Shown in pieces: positions 1 through 8,850 of a stretch of DNA of 64,000 nt. The translations under genes were made by a program, and so were the position numbers. The DNA lies in assembly GCA_965200115.1 (NCBI GenBank), contig OZ241336.1, positions 4,135,831 to 4,199,830 on the forward strand, read 5' to 3'. Position 1 is the stretch's first letter, and each line of letters begins with the position of its first letter. The DNA comes from JAPOUP01 sp026708635 (GTDB taxonomy: Bacteria > Pseudomonadota > Alphaproteobacteria > Rhodobacterales > Rhodobacteraceae). The notes beneath the pieces were generated by a model. That model was not told where the DNA came from, ran no database searches, and worked only from the letters and a program-made list of their open reading frames with translations.

Positions 1-35
1 AACGCCTCCAGTTCGGCGCGCTGTCTATCGTTCAT
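1..35 (-). CDS. 5' end of a gene running off the left edge
   Basis: Only the first eleven codons are inside the window (MNDRQRAELEA). The start is supported by a GAGGAG ribosome binding site seven bases before the ATG. The beginning resembles small alphaproteobacterial DUF1244 proteins, but eleven residues cannot prove a family. It lies downstream of the amino acid ABC operon on the same strand. Confidence 0.4.
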   Translation of the reverse strand, partial: MNDRQRAELEA

Positions 36-310
36 GGCCGGGCTCCTCGATGGCCCACTCCGGTCAATCCTTTGCCACTTTATCACGCAATCCGGATCTC
101 TCCAAAAGCACCGGGTCCAGGGGGGGGGTCCGGGGTTGCTCAAGTAACGCCCGGGTACCGCGTCCTTCGCGCCCCTTGGTCTCCGGCTTCGGCACGGGAA
201 CTGCTTCCGTACCCTCGATGCGGAGCGTAGCACCGCCCTCCGGACGGCTCAAGGCTCCGCCGCCGGGCGTGCGGGACGATCCAACGTCATTGATGGACGA
301 TATTCAGGAT

Positions 311-1195
311 TTAGCCCTGTCCCTCGCGTTTACGCTCCAGACGCGAAAACAGCTGGCTCAGCCCAAAGCAAATGACGAAATAGAAACCAGCGGTCGTAAT
401 CCAGGCCTCGAAGATCATTCTCGACGAGGCTACCATCTCAACCGTCTTATATGTAAGTTCCTGAACCGAAATCAGCGATATGATCGAACTGTCCTTGATG
501 AGGCTTATGAACTGATTTGCGAGGGGGGGAATCACCTTCTTCATCGCCTGCGGCAACACGATATACCACAATTCCTGAAAGCGGTTCATGCCGATGGATC
601 GGGCGGCCTCCCATTGACCCTTCGGAATGGACTGGATTCCCGCTCTGACTATCTCCCCCACAAACGCGCTTTCGAACAACGCGAGCACGATCACTCCGGA
701 TATTATCGAAGGAAACCGGCGCATGTCGCCGAAGAAAAACTCCCAAAGCCAGATGTCTTCCTGGCGTGCTATACCACGGGACCACCGCGCCAGATCGAGA
801 GCGTCGATCAATTGCTGCGAGAGGAAAAAAAAGAATATGAATACAACGACAACCGGAGGGATGTTGCGAAGGAGCTCCAGGTATGTTCGCGCCAGCATCC
901 GTATCGTGAGATTCTTCGAGCATCGACCGATACCGAGGGCGGTGCCGAAGACCAAGGCAAGTAAACTCGCGTAAATGCTGATCCGTATCGTGGCGGCCAG
1001 ACCCTGGAGCAGGATATTCGCGAAGTATGCCTCGCGATCGGCATTATAGCCGATGATATATCCGGGAATCAACTCCCAGCGCCACTTGTAGTTAAGCGTC
1101 CCCTCGATCGTGTACCAAATATACCCGAAAAAAAAGACGAGAACCGCCAGAATCATATAGTCGGGCCACCGCATCCGGCCAATGAACGTCCGCAA
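311..1195 (-). CDS. Polar amino acid ABC transporter permease (HisM/GlnP family)
   Basis: Inner-membrane permease subunit of an amino acid importer, 294 residues. It has a hydrophobic first helix near residues 12-30, several later membrane segments and the ATPase-contacting EAA loop (GQWEAARSIGM, about residues 190-200), followed by LPQAMKKVIPPLANQ, typical of the HisMQ family. It is the last gene of a four-gene minus-strand operon (ATPase, permease, binding protein, permease), 55 bases after the binding-protein gene. A second permease at 2122-2961 implies a heterodimeric channel. Substrate is not determinable beyond polar amino acids. Confidence 0.9.
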   Translation of the reverse strand: MRTFIGRMRWPDYMILAVLVFFFGYIWYTIEGTLNYKWRWELIPGYIIGYNADREAYFANILLQGLAATIRISIYASLLALVFGTALGIGRCSKNLTIRMLARTYLELLRNIPPVVVVFIFFFFLSQQLIDALDLARWSRGIARQEDIWLWEFFFGDMRRFPSIISGVIVLALFESAFVGEIVRAGIQSIPKGQWEAARSIGMNRFQELWYIVLPQAMKKVIPPLANQFISLIKDSSIISLISVQELTYKTVEMVASSRMIFEAWITTAGFYFVICFGLSQLFSRLERKREGQG

Positions 1196-1250
1196 ACGTC
1201 AACTCCTCGCCGGCCCGAAAACAACCGTTTCCGGGCCAAGGGATATTGGC

Positions 1251-2084
1251 CTACTGGGCGACCTGATCAGCCCAATCCTCGGTTGCGAACCAATAGTTGT
1301 GCCGCGCTTCAAGCCATCCGCTGCGCCACTGCTGCGCGATCCAGTTGTTGAAGTAATTGACGGCGTCCGGATCACCCTTGCGAAGCGCGAAAGCCTCGCC
1401 ACGCGGATCATATAGCTCACCCTGCATCACAACCAGCGTTTCGGGGTTTCTGCCCGCTTCGCGGTTCGGTGTCGGCTGCGCCGCCATCGTCGCGTGCGCG
1501 TTGCCGTTCAGGACCTCCTGCGTCGAAGCGCCGTCCTCGTCAAACTGCAGGACCTGCGCCCTTGGAAAGTTTTCGGCAACCACGACGGCGGGCGTCGCGC
1601 CCCGTCTGACGGCGAAGGTCACGTCGGGTGAGTTCAGGTCATCGATTGCCATGCCTGCCGTCATTTCCCTGTTCGCAAGGATCGCGAGACCCGAATAGGC
1701 GTATGGGTCGGTGAAATTCACCGTGAGGTTTCGCTGTGCCGTCACCGACATGCCGGAGATGATGACATCGAAGGTACCGGCGACAAGTGCCGGGATGATC
1801 CCATCCCAGGCGGTCGGCACAAACTCCACTTCAACGCCCATGTCCTCGGCAAGCTTTCGTCCCACATCCAGTTCGTAGCCAATGAGTTCGCCATTCCTGT
1901 CGCGCATGGACCACGGCACGAACAGTGACAGTCCTATCCGGATCACGCCATCCTGCTTGATCCGTTCGATAACGCTTTCCGAGGCGAGCGCCTGAGTGGC
2001 CTGCTGCGCCGCAGCGGGCAACGCAAGGCCCAGCGCCGCGACAGCGGCAACCGCGTATCCGAGGATTCCGCGTTTCGGTTTCAT
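1251..2084 (-). CDS. Amino acid ABC transporter substrate-binding protein (SBP_bac_3)
   Basis: Periplasmic binding protein of about 277 residues. The start is the ATG at 2084 because an AGGAGGA Shine-Dalgarno lies just upstream and the protein then begins with a clear signal peptide (hydrophobic stretch GYAVAAVAALGLALPAAAQ). The body shows family 3 features: a first strand around DGVIRIGLSLFVPWS, GYELDVGRKLAEDMG, and the DGIIPALVAGTFDVIISGMS segment that precedes the hinge. It sits between the two permease genes of the same operon and presumably delivers the amino acid to them. Confidence 0.9.
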   Translation of the reverse strand: MKPKRGILGYAVAAVAALGLALPAAAQQATQALASESVIERIKQDGVIRIGLSLFVPWSMRDRNGELIGYELDVGRKLAEDMGVEVEFVPTAWDGIIPALVAGTFDVIISGMSVTAQRNLTVNFTDPYAYSGLAILANREMTAGMAIDDLNSPDVTFAVRRGATPAVVVAENFPRAQVLQFDEDGASTQEVLNGNAHATMAAQPTPNREAGRNPETLVVMQGELYDPRGEAFALRKGDPDAVNYFNNWIAQQWRSGWLEARHNYWFATEDWADQVAQ

Positions 2085-2121
2085 CTCTATTCCTCCTTGT
2101 TGGATTGGTCTTCGGGGTTGA

Positions 2122-2961
2122 TCATTGGTCAACAGCATATCTCTTTTCGAGAAACGACACACCAATAGATAGGATCAGGGTCACGAGCAAGTAGACGATC
2201 GCGACGGTGAACCAGATTTCGAAGCTCATATACGTGTCGGAGATGATATTGCGCCCAACTGTCGTCAGTTCCGCGACCGCAATGACGCTTACGATCGCGG
2301 ACGACTTGACGAGATGCACCATCTCACCGGTAATCGGCGGCAGCATGAAGCGGACTGACTGCGGTAATATGATATATCGATAGGACTGCGCCGTGGACAT
2401 CCCGATGGACTTTGCCGCCTCCCACTGCCCTAAGGGAATCGCGTTGATACCCGCCCGGAAAATCTCCGAGATCAACGCGGAATGGAATACCGCGAGAGTC
2501 AGGACGCTAGCCGTATACCGATCAAACCCGAATATCGGCCCGAGCACGTAGTAGAAAAGATAAAGCAGTACCAGAAGCGGGATGTTGCGGATCAATTCAA
2601 GGAATCCCACGGATACGGCCGTTCCCATCACGAGGCCGGACAGACGCAGAAGCGCGACCAACAACCCTAGAACCGTCGCGAGCAGAAACGAGACAACGCA
2701 GAGTCTTATGGTCGCGAAGAGGCCAATTACTATCTCGCCCCACTGGAATCCATCGTCCGTGAAACTGTATAGGTATTGGGGTACCCGATACCACTGCCAG
2801 TTGTAGCCCATGTTCTGGGCGCCGGCGAAAGACCCGTAGAAAATGAGTCCGACAACGAAGGCGTATATCAAAATGGCAACGGGAACCGAATTCAGGAAAC
2901 GCTGATGCACAGGGGGTTTGGGGACCGGAATGCCTCCGGAGCCGACTGAATCATCCGGCAT
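2122..2961 (-). CDS. Polar amino acid ABC transporter permease (HisQ/GlnP family)
   Basis: Second permease of the amino acid importer, 279 residues, with several membrane helices and an EAA loop (GQWEAAKSIGM, about residues 185-195) followed by YIILPQSVRFMLPP. It follows the ATPase gene after only five bases and precedes the binding-protein gene by 37 bases, so co-transcription is likely. The soluble N-terminal tail (about 25 residues, proline-rich) lies before the first helix. It is related to but clearly distinct from the permease at 311-1195. Confidence 0.9.
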   Translation of the reverse strand: MPDDSVGSGGIPVPKPPVHQRFLNSVPVAILIYAFVVGLIFYGSFAGAQNMGYNWQWYRVPQYLYSFTDDGFQWGEIVIGLFATIRLCVVSFLLATVLGLLVALLRLSGLVMGTAVSVGFLELIRNIPLLVLLYLFYYVLGPIFGFDRYTASVLTLAVFHSALISEIFRAGINAIPLGQWEAAKSIGMSTAQSYRYIILPQSVRFMLPPITGEMVHLVKSSAIVSVIAVAELTTVGRNIISDTYMSFEIWFTVAIVYLLVTLILSIGVSFLEKRYAVDQ

Positions 2962-2966
2962 CTTGC

Positions 2967-3710
2967 TCAGTGCTCGAGGATCTGCGAGAGGAACATTCGG
3001 CAGCGTTCGCTCGCCGGCGCGGTGAAAAACATGTCGGGTGGGGCAACCTCGACGATACGCCCGTCCTCCATGAACACCATAGTGTCGGCGACTTTGCGCG
3101 CAAAACCCATTTCGTGCGTGACCACCACCATGGTCATGCCCGTGTCGGCGAGCTCGACCATGACATCGAGAACCTCGTTGATCATCTCCGGATCCAGGGC
3201 CGACGTCGGTTCATCGAACAGCATGATCCTGGTCTCCATGCAGAGCGACCGGGCGATTGCCACACGCTGCTGCTGGCCACCTGAAAGCTGGGCGGGGTAT
3301 TTTTCGGCCTGCTCCGGAATGTGGACCCTATCAAGATATTTTCGCGCCGTTCGCTCGGCCTGGGCCCTCGAAATCTTTCGGACCTTGATCGGTCCGATCA
3401 TCAGGTTCTCCAGAACGTTTAGATGCGGAAACAGATTGAACTGCTGGAAAACCATGCCAACTTCCTGCCGCAGCCTGCGAATTTCCTTCGATCCCTCGAA
3501 GACATCGACACCGTCGACCGTCAGGGAGCCGGAGGAGTGGGTCTCAAGCGCGTTGAAGCAGCGGATAAGCGTCGACTTTCCAGACCCAGACGGCCCGCAG
3601 ATCACGACACGTTCGCCCTGATGAACGGTAATGCTTATGTCCTTGAGTGCCTGAAACGTCCCGTAGAACTTATCGAGGTTGCGAACCTCTATGATCGGAT
3701 GGCGGTTCAA
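2967..3710 (-). CDS. Amino acid ABC transporter ATP-binding protein (GlnQ/HisP family)
   Basis: Cytoplasmic ATPase energising the amino acid importer. Visible motifs are Walker A GPSGSGKST, Q-loop VFQQFNLFPH, signature LSGGQQQRVAIARSL and Walker B IMLFDEPTSALDPE. Length is about 247 residues with a TTG start at 3710 preceded by a purine-rich GGGGGAAGAG stretch; an ATG at 3755 would add 15 residues without family similarity. It is the first gene of the operon and reads into the permease at 2961. Confidence 0.9.
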   Translation of the reverse strand: MNRHPIIEVRNLDKFYGTFQALKDISITVHQGERVVICGPSGSGKSTLIRCFNALETHSSGSLTVDGVDVFEGSKEIRRLRQEVGMVFQQFNLFPHLNVLENLMIGPIKVRKISRAQAERTARKYLDRVHIPEQAEKYPAQLSGGQQQRVAIARSLCMETRIMLFDEPTSALDPEMINEVLDVMVELADTGMTMVVVTHEMGFARKVADTMVFMEDGRIVEVAPPDMFFTAPASERCRMFLSQILEH

Positions 3711-4356
3711 ACCTCTCTTCCCCCAGTGGTAACCGGCGACGCAACGGTGACACAAAGACGGGAATTACTATAGATCAACAATGAATTTCCTCCCGGGACC
3801 ATCGTTAGAGGACGCCCCCCGACCCCGGACGATCCGGAAAGCAAACAATCCGCGGCGCATGTTGGGGAGCATCGGATCCGGAAAACGAAGTGGCGGCACA
3901 AATCAGGCCATCCCCTATTCCTGAACGTTAAGGTATATTCTCGCATGGCAATCAACGCAGAGCAATGCCTGAACTGGAAGCGGGGTGTGGCCCAGATTAT
4001 TGACGCATGCTCGCGTTGCGCCCTTCTCATTCCCCGTCTGGCCGGCAAAACGGGGACTTCCGGTCAGAACGAACCGGTCAGATGAGCCGATTGCCAAAAA
4101 ATCGGTCACGCCCACTGGAAGCCTTCCGCCGTCATCAGGCAAGACGAGGCTTCAAGGACGGGGCGAAATTGGCTGACACGAAACGGGACCCCATAGCGAT
4201 TAAACGGGGTTTCGTTAATTTTCATCGGAATGGAGCACTGCTGCACCGACGCATATTTTCCAGAGCCACACTCCCTCAATCCACCATCCACCTCTCAAGC
4301 TTGGCATCCGCGCCGTCTGGGTTACAATTGACCCATAAAGACGGGAATCATGGCAT
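3711..4356. other. Intergenic region without a convincing gene
   Basis: This divergent gap between the ABC operon and dtd should carry both promoters. A 46-codon frame (3945-4085, plus strand, starting MAINAEQC) is visible but has no recognisable family and no good ribosome binding site. I see no repeats or RNA genes here. Confidence 0.4.
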
Positions 4357-4794
4357 ATGAGAATCCTCCTGCAACGGGTTACCCGCGCTTCAGTCACCGT
4401 TTCCCGTGAGATCGCCGGTGAAATCGGGCCAGGCGTGCTGGCGTTTGTCTGCGCGATGCGGGGTGATACCGATAGCGACGTGGACAGGCTCGCCTCGAAA
4501 ATCTCCAAACTGAGGATATTCCGTGATGAGGTCGGGAAAATGAACCGCTCTATCCGCGAGACGGGCGGCGGAGTCCTGGTCGTCAGCCAATTCACGTTGG
4601 CCGCGGATACCAGTCGTGGTAACCGACCCGGCTTCACCGACGCCGCATCTCCCGCTGAAGCGGAGCGACTCTACGAACGATTCGCCGATGCGCTAAGTTC
4701 CGAAGGCGTCTCCACCGAACGCGGCAGGTTTGGCGCGGAGATGGAAGTCGCGCTCATCAACGATGGTCCCGTCACCATCTGGCTGGAAAGCTGA
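4357..4794 (+). CDS. dtd: D-aminoacyl-tRNA deacylase
   Basis: Hydrolyses D-amino acids from mischarged tRNAs in the cytoplasm. The 145-residue protein has the normal family length, begins MRILLQRVTRASV, and carries both catalytic signatures: SQFTLAAD (about residues 77-84) and the C-terminal NDGPVT motif near residue 135. It stands alone on the plus strand. An imperfect GC-rich inverted repeat at 4807-4829, just after the stop, could stop transcription but lacks a T-run. Confidence 0.95.
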   Translation: MRILLQRVTRASVTVSREIAGEIGPGVLAFVCAMRGDTDSDVDRLASKISKLRIFRDEVGKMNRSIRETGGGVLVVSQFTLAADTSRGNRPGFTDAASPAEAERLYERFADALSSEGVSTERGRFGAEMEVALINDGPVTIWLES

Positions 4795-5251
4795 CCTATA
4801 AACCACCCGCGAGGGGAATTCTCCCGCGGTCCTGGCGATGGGCATCGCAAACCCCGCATCACCTCCCTCGTCGTCGGCTTCCAGATCAGGGGTGGGGAGT
4901 CCGGGGAAACAAATACGCCCACTCAAAGCCAGATGGGGATCAAGATCGCGCCGATGTCCAAAAGGGGCAACAGGATTCCAGAACGGTGGCGTCCCCGGTT
5001 CCCGCCGCCATGACCAACCGGAACTGGCATCCAACGGCTTCCACCGACCCTCTTGAGCGAACCGATCCGTATACTTCGTCTCCTTTGAATCGAGAGAACC
5101 ACGTGGCTTGCCGTAACAGGCCAGAAGTTTCCCCCTATGGTCGCGCTAAGGCGGCTCCATATGGATTCTTTGTAGCCGACATGGAAGGCGGAAAGGATGT
5201 CGCGTTGTTACCGGCATCGACGCCTTATCCCATCAAGGCCAAAATGACCCG
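4795..5251. other. Intergenic region, convergent
   Basis: Between the ends of dtd (plus) and the fused ATPase (minus). Open frames here have no recognisable similarity, and apart from the imperfect hairpin at 4807-4829 I see no structure. Confidence 0.4.
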
Positions 5252-6934
5252 CTATGGCGTATCGGAATCCGGCTTCCCGGCCTTGATCCCGGCACGGAGC
5301 CACTCTTCCGGAATTCGTGGAGCCGCCGCTATCAGTTCCTGCGTGCGAGGATGCTTCGGAGCGCTCAGGACACGGTCGGTGACACCCTCTTCCACGATAC
5401 GGCCGGAGTGCATGACCAGCACCCTGTCGGTGATTGACCTGACGACTTCCAGATCATGGCTTATAAACAGGTAGCTCAACCGGAAACGCTGCTGCAGATC
5501 CGTCAGCAGATCCAATATACGGGCACGGATTGAAACATCCAGCGCGGAAACGGCCTCGTCCAGAACGACCAGCCTCGGCCTGACCACGATCGCCCGCGCG
5601 ATCGCGATGCGCTGCCGCTGTCCACCGGAGAACTCATGGATATATCTGTCCACATCTTCGGCTGACAGCCCGACCGCCTCAAGCGCTTCGATCACACGCG
5701 CGTGCCGCACCGGCTTCGTCAGAGGCGTTAGGTGGAACGGTTCCGCGATAAGCCTACCGACCCTTTGGCGCGGATTGAACGAACCATAGGGATCCTGAAA
5801 CACCGCCTGCATTCTCGCCCTAACCAGATTCACCGGGACCCCGTCCACCTGAATCATTCCGTCCTGCATGGCATCCAGACCGAGAACCGCGCGCGCCAGC
5901 GTCGATTTTCCGCAACCCGATTCACCCACCAGCCCTACGCTCTCGCCCTGACGTATGGTGAGTGAGACACCGTCAACGGCTCTGTGTATCCGGCGAGCGC
6001 CAAACAGTGACCGGCGCCGGATTGCGTAATCCCGTATCACGTTCCGCGCCTCAAGAACCGGAGTCCCGCCCGATCCGGACCTCCGTGACGGCTGATGCGA
6101 GGAGTCCCGCAGCAGATCGCGGGTATATGGATGGTTTGCCTCACAAAACAGCGTTTCGGTATCTTCCACGTCAATCACGCGCCCTTCGTGCATCACCGCA
6201 ACCCGTGAAGCCATGCCAGCAACCACCGCGAGATCATGTGTGATCAGCACGAGCGCCATTCCCTCATCTGCCGCGAGGTCGCTCAGGAGTTTCAGAATCT
6301 CCGCCTGATTGGTGACGTCGAGCGCCGTTGTGGGCTCATCCGCGATCAGGAGCTTGGGTCGCAACGCGATCGCCATCGCGATGCAGACACGTTGGCGCTG
6401 CCCTCCACTGAGTTCGTGAGGATACCGGTCGAGTCCGAAACGCTCCTGGGGCAGCCCCACGCGGGCGAGCTTTTCGCGGGCAACGCATAGCGCCTCGGAC
6501 CGCGAGGCTACGCCGTGAACCCGCAGGGTCTCGGCGACCTGGTCTCCTATGCTCCTGAGGGGATTCAGTGCGGTCATCGGTTCCTGGAATATCATTCCAA
6601 CGTCTCGGCCGCGGGTTTGGCACATGCGGCGTTCGGAAAGCGTTGTCAGATCGGTGCCCGACAGCAGCACCCTGCCACGCGTCACCGCGCCGCCGGGAGC
6701 GAGCCGCATTACCGCAAGCGCGGTTAGGGACTTGCCCGAACCGCTCTGTCCAACCAGTCCAAACACCTCACCGGCTCGAACATCGAACGAAACGTCCCTG
6801 ACGACGGGAACGCCGTGGATGTCCATCGACAGCGCCTCCACCTCAAGGACGGGTTCAGCCGCATCGGGCAACCGGGTTTGACGGGACCACACGGGGGAGT
6901 CACTCGCCCTTTTTGGCGGTAGCCGCCTCTCCAT
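5252..6934 (-). CDS. Dipeptide/nickel-type ABC transporter, fused double ATP-binding protein
   Basis: A single chain of about 560 residues contains two complete ATPase domains, equivalent to DppD and DppF. Domain 1 (about residues 25-260) has GQSGSGKS, ELSGGQRQRVCIA and LLIADEPTTALDV; domain 2 (about residues 285-540) has GESGCGKST, FSGGQRQRIAIAR and LVVLDEAVSALDV. The ATG at 6934 overlaps the stop of the upstream permease (TAATG), implying translational coupling. It is the last gene of a four-gene import operon. In contrast, the second Dpp-type system of the window (52.6-54.7 kb) has separate ATPase genes. Confidence 0.93.
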   Translation of the reverse strand: MERRLPPKRASDSPVWSRQTRLPDAAEPVLEVEALSMDIHGVPVVRDVSFDVRAGEVFGLVGQSGSGKSLTALAVMRLAPGGAVTRGRVLLSGTDLTTLSERRMCQTRGRDVGMIFQEPMTALNPLRSIGDQVAETLRVHGVASRSEALCVAREKLARVGLPQERFGLDRYPHELSGGQRQRVCIAMAIALRPKLLIADEPTTALDVTNQAEILKLLSDLAADEGMALVLITHDLAVVAGMASRVAVMHEGRVIDVEDTETLFCEANHPYTRDLLRDSSHQPSRRSGSGGTPVLEARNVIRDYAIRRRSLFGARRIHRAVDGVSLTIRQGESVGLVGESGCGKSTLARAVLGLDAMQDGMIQVDGVPVNLVRARMQAVFQDPYGSFNPRQRVGRLIAEPFHLTPLTKPVRHARVIEALEAVGLSAEDVDRYIHEFSGGQRQRIAIARAIVVRPRLVVLDEAVSALDVSIRARILDLLTDLQQRFRLSYLFISHDLEVVRSITDRVLVMHSGRIVEEGVTDRVLSAPKHPRTQELIAAAPRIPEEWLRAGIKAGKPDSDTP

Positions 6935-7752
6935 TACCGGGCTGACCTCAGTCGGGGATCCAGAATGTCCCTCAGCCCGTCTCCCATCAAGTTCAGTCCG
7001 AGCACGGTCAGCACGATCGCCAAGCCCGGAAACGCCGCGATATGGGGAGCCAGAGAGACGAGCGTCTGGCTTTCCGCCAGCATCCGCCCCCAGGAAGGAG
7101 TGGGCGGCTGCGCACCGAGGCCAACATAGCTCAGCCCCGCCTCGGCCAGAATTCCGAGCGAGAACTGGATAGTACCCTGAACGATCAGCAGATTCGTGAT
7201 GTTGGCAAGAATGTGTTCCAGCGAAATCCGCAGACGGCCTTTGCCGGCAACGCGGGCCGAAAGCACGAAATCCAGTGTCCACAGGGAAAGGGCACCCCCC
7301 CTGGTCACCCGGGCGAACACGGGAATGTTAAATATCCCGATGGCTAGAATCGCGTTGAAGGCCGACGGGCCGAATACCGCCGTAATCAGGATTGCTATGA
7401 CCAGAGAAGGAAACGCGAAAACCAGATCGTTGGTGCGCATGATAATCTCGTCGACCGGCTTCCCCCTATTCGCCGCGGCTAACAGACCAAGCGGCACGCC
7501 GAATGCCATGCCGATACCCACCGCAACGATAGCCACGGCGATCGATGTCCGAGCGCCAACCATCAGCATCGAGAGCATGTCCCGTCCGAACTGATCCGTC
7601 CCTAACACATATCCGTCACCGGGAAGCCTCATGCGTTGGTTTATGGAAAGTTCACCCACCGGATAGGGTGTCCAGACCAGCGAGACCAACGCCGCAACGA
7701 CGAACGCGGCCGACAGCGCGGCTCCGAACCATAGCTGTGCCGGAACCTTCAT
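6934..7752 (-). CDS. Dipeptide/nickel-type ABC transporter permease (DppC-like)
   Basis: Inner-membrane permease of 272 residues with the DppC/OppC pattern: N-terminal helix, then the periplasmic GTDQFGRDMLSMLMVGARTS signature near residues 52-71, then the BPD_transp_1 domain, ending GDGLRDILDPRL. Its ATG overlaps the stop of the DppB-like gene (ATGA) and its stop overlaps the next start (TAATG). The substrate is probably a peptide, opine or metal chelate; it cannot be fixed from sequence. Confidence 0.92.
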   Translation of the reverse strand: MKVPAQLWFGAALSAAFVVAALVSLVWTPYPVGELSINQRMRLPGDGYVLGTDQFGRDMLSMLMVGARTSIAVAIVAVGIGMAFGVPLGLLAAANRGKPVDEIIMRTNDLVFAFPSLVIAILITAVFGPSAFNAILAIGIFNIPVFARVTRGGALSLWTLDFVLSARVAGKGRLRISLEHILANITNLLIVQGTIQFSLGILAEAGLSYVGLGAQPPTPSWGRMLAESQTLVSLAPHIAAFPGLAIVLTVLGLNLMGDGLRDILDPRLRSAR

Positions 7753-8696
7753 ATCGAGCGTCTCAGCCTGGGGTCGATGGCGGCATAGGTGAGATCAACC
7801 AGATATGTCACCATGATCACCGCGAATACCAGAAGCATCACCACTGATTCGACGACAATCAGGTCACGCTGTATGATTCCCTGAAATATCAGCCGCCCCA
7901 GCCCGGGCAGAAAGAACACGTTCTCGATGATTATCGCGCCGGCGAGCAGAAACGAGAACTGCAGCCCGAGAATCGTCATGACCGGAATCAAGGCGTTCCG
8001 CAGTCCGTGGCTTACCACCGCCTGTCGGCCGGATAGACCCTTGGCACGCGCGGTGCGCATGTAGTCCTGGTCCAGAACTTCGAGCAGGCTCGATCTCATG
8101 ATACGGGCCAATATGCTGGCCTGCGGAAGCGCGAGCGCCAACGCCGGCAATGTCAGCGCCTTGACACCGCTCCATAACCCGGCCTCCCAGCCCGGAAAAC
8201 CACCCGCTCCGAACCAGCCCAAGCCAATCGAAAAAACCAGAACGAGCAGCATCGCGAACCAGAAATTCGGTACGGCGATCCCCAGCTGCGTCGCCGCCAT
8301 TATTCCGTAATCGGCGGTTCCGCCTCTCCGTGCGGCAGCCGCCAGTCCTACCGGAATCGCGACGGCCGTCGAGAGCGCGAGCGCATACAGGGTCAACGGC
8401 AGGGATACCTGCAGGCGGGCCAGAACCAGTTCGCTCACAGGCACCCGGTAGGTATAGGATGTGCCGAAATCGCCCACCAGCATACCACCGACCCATGAGA
8501 AATACCGGGCCGTCACGCCGCCTTCGAGACCAAGTTCCGCACGCAGCGCCGCCACGGCGTCATCCGTCGCGCTGACCCCTAGCATGAAAGCCGCTGGATC
8601 GCCCGGTATCACCTCGATCACGCCAAAAATGACGATGCTTGCCGCTGCCAGGCTGGCGCAGAGCGAAACCAGACGGAAGAAGGCGTATCCGATCAT
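7749..8696 (-). CDS. Dipeptide/nickel-type ABC transporter permease (DppB-like)
   Basis: Permease of 315 residues. It has the DppB layout: first helix at residues 5-27, a periplasmic loop with the sequence VIPGDPAAFMLG, then the transport domain with conserved KGLSGRQAVVSHGLRNALIP and a final helix before YAAIDPRLRR. It is translationally coupled by a four-base overlap to the DppC-like gene. The binding-protein gene lies 154 bases upstream. Confidence 0.92.
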   Translation of the reverse strand: MIGYAFFRLVSLCASLAAASIVIFGVIEVIPGDPAAFMLGVSATDDAVAALRAELGLEGGVTARYFSWVGGMLVGDFGTSYTYRVPVSELVLARLQVSLPLTLYALALSTAVAIPVGLAAAARRGGTADYGIMAATQLGIAVPNFWFAMLLVLVFSIGLGWFGAGGFPGWEAGLWSGVKALTLPALALALPQASILARIMRSSLLEVLDQDYMRTARAKGLSGRQAVVSHGLRNALIPVMTILGLQFSFLLAGAIIIENVFFLPGLGRLIFQGIIQRDLIVVESVVMLLVFAVIMVTYLVDLTYAAIDPRLRRSI

Positions 8697-8850
8697 GATC
8701 CGAACGTTAAGCCCGCGGTCTGGCGATATGCAATCGTTACCGGGCCCGCCGCGGAAAACGAAGCGGCCGCATGAGGCCGGTCATCGCGCTACCGGAAGGC
8801 ATACCGGCGCCTGGTTTGCCGCGCGCCGGGCCGGCCGCGGCCTGTTCGGG

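Noticed and set aside
64..252. 62-codon minus-strand frame (TTG start, reads MSRPEGGATLRIEG) after the amino acid ABC operon
   Set aside because: No family, no convincing ribosome binding site and proline/arginine-rich composition typical of chance frames in GC-rich DNA.
50..964. Long plus-strand frame opposite the ABC permease
   Set aside because: It runs antisense to a clear permease with conserved EAA loop and has no similarity; a shadow frame.
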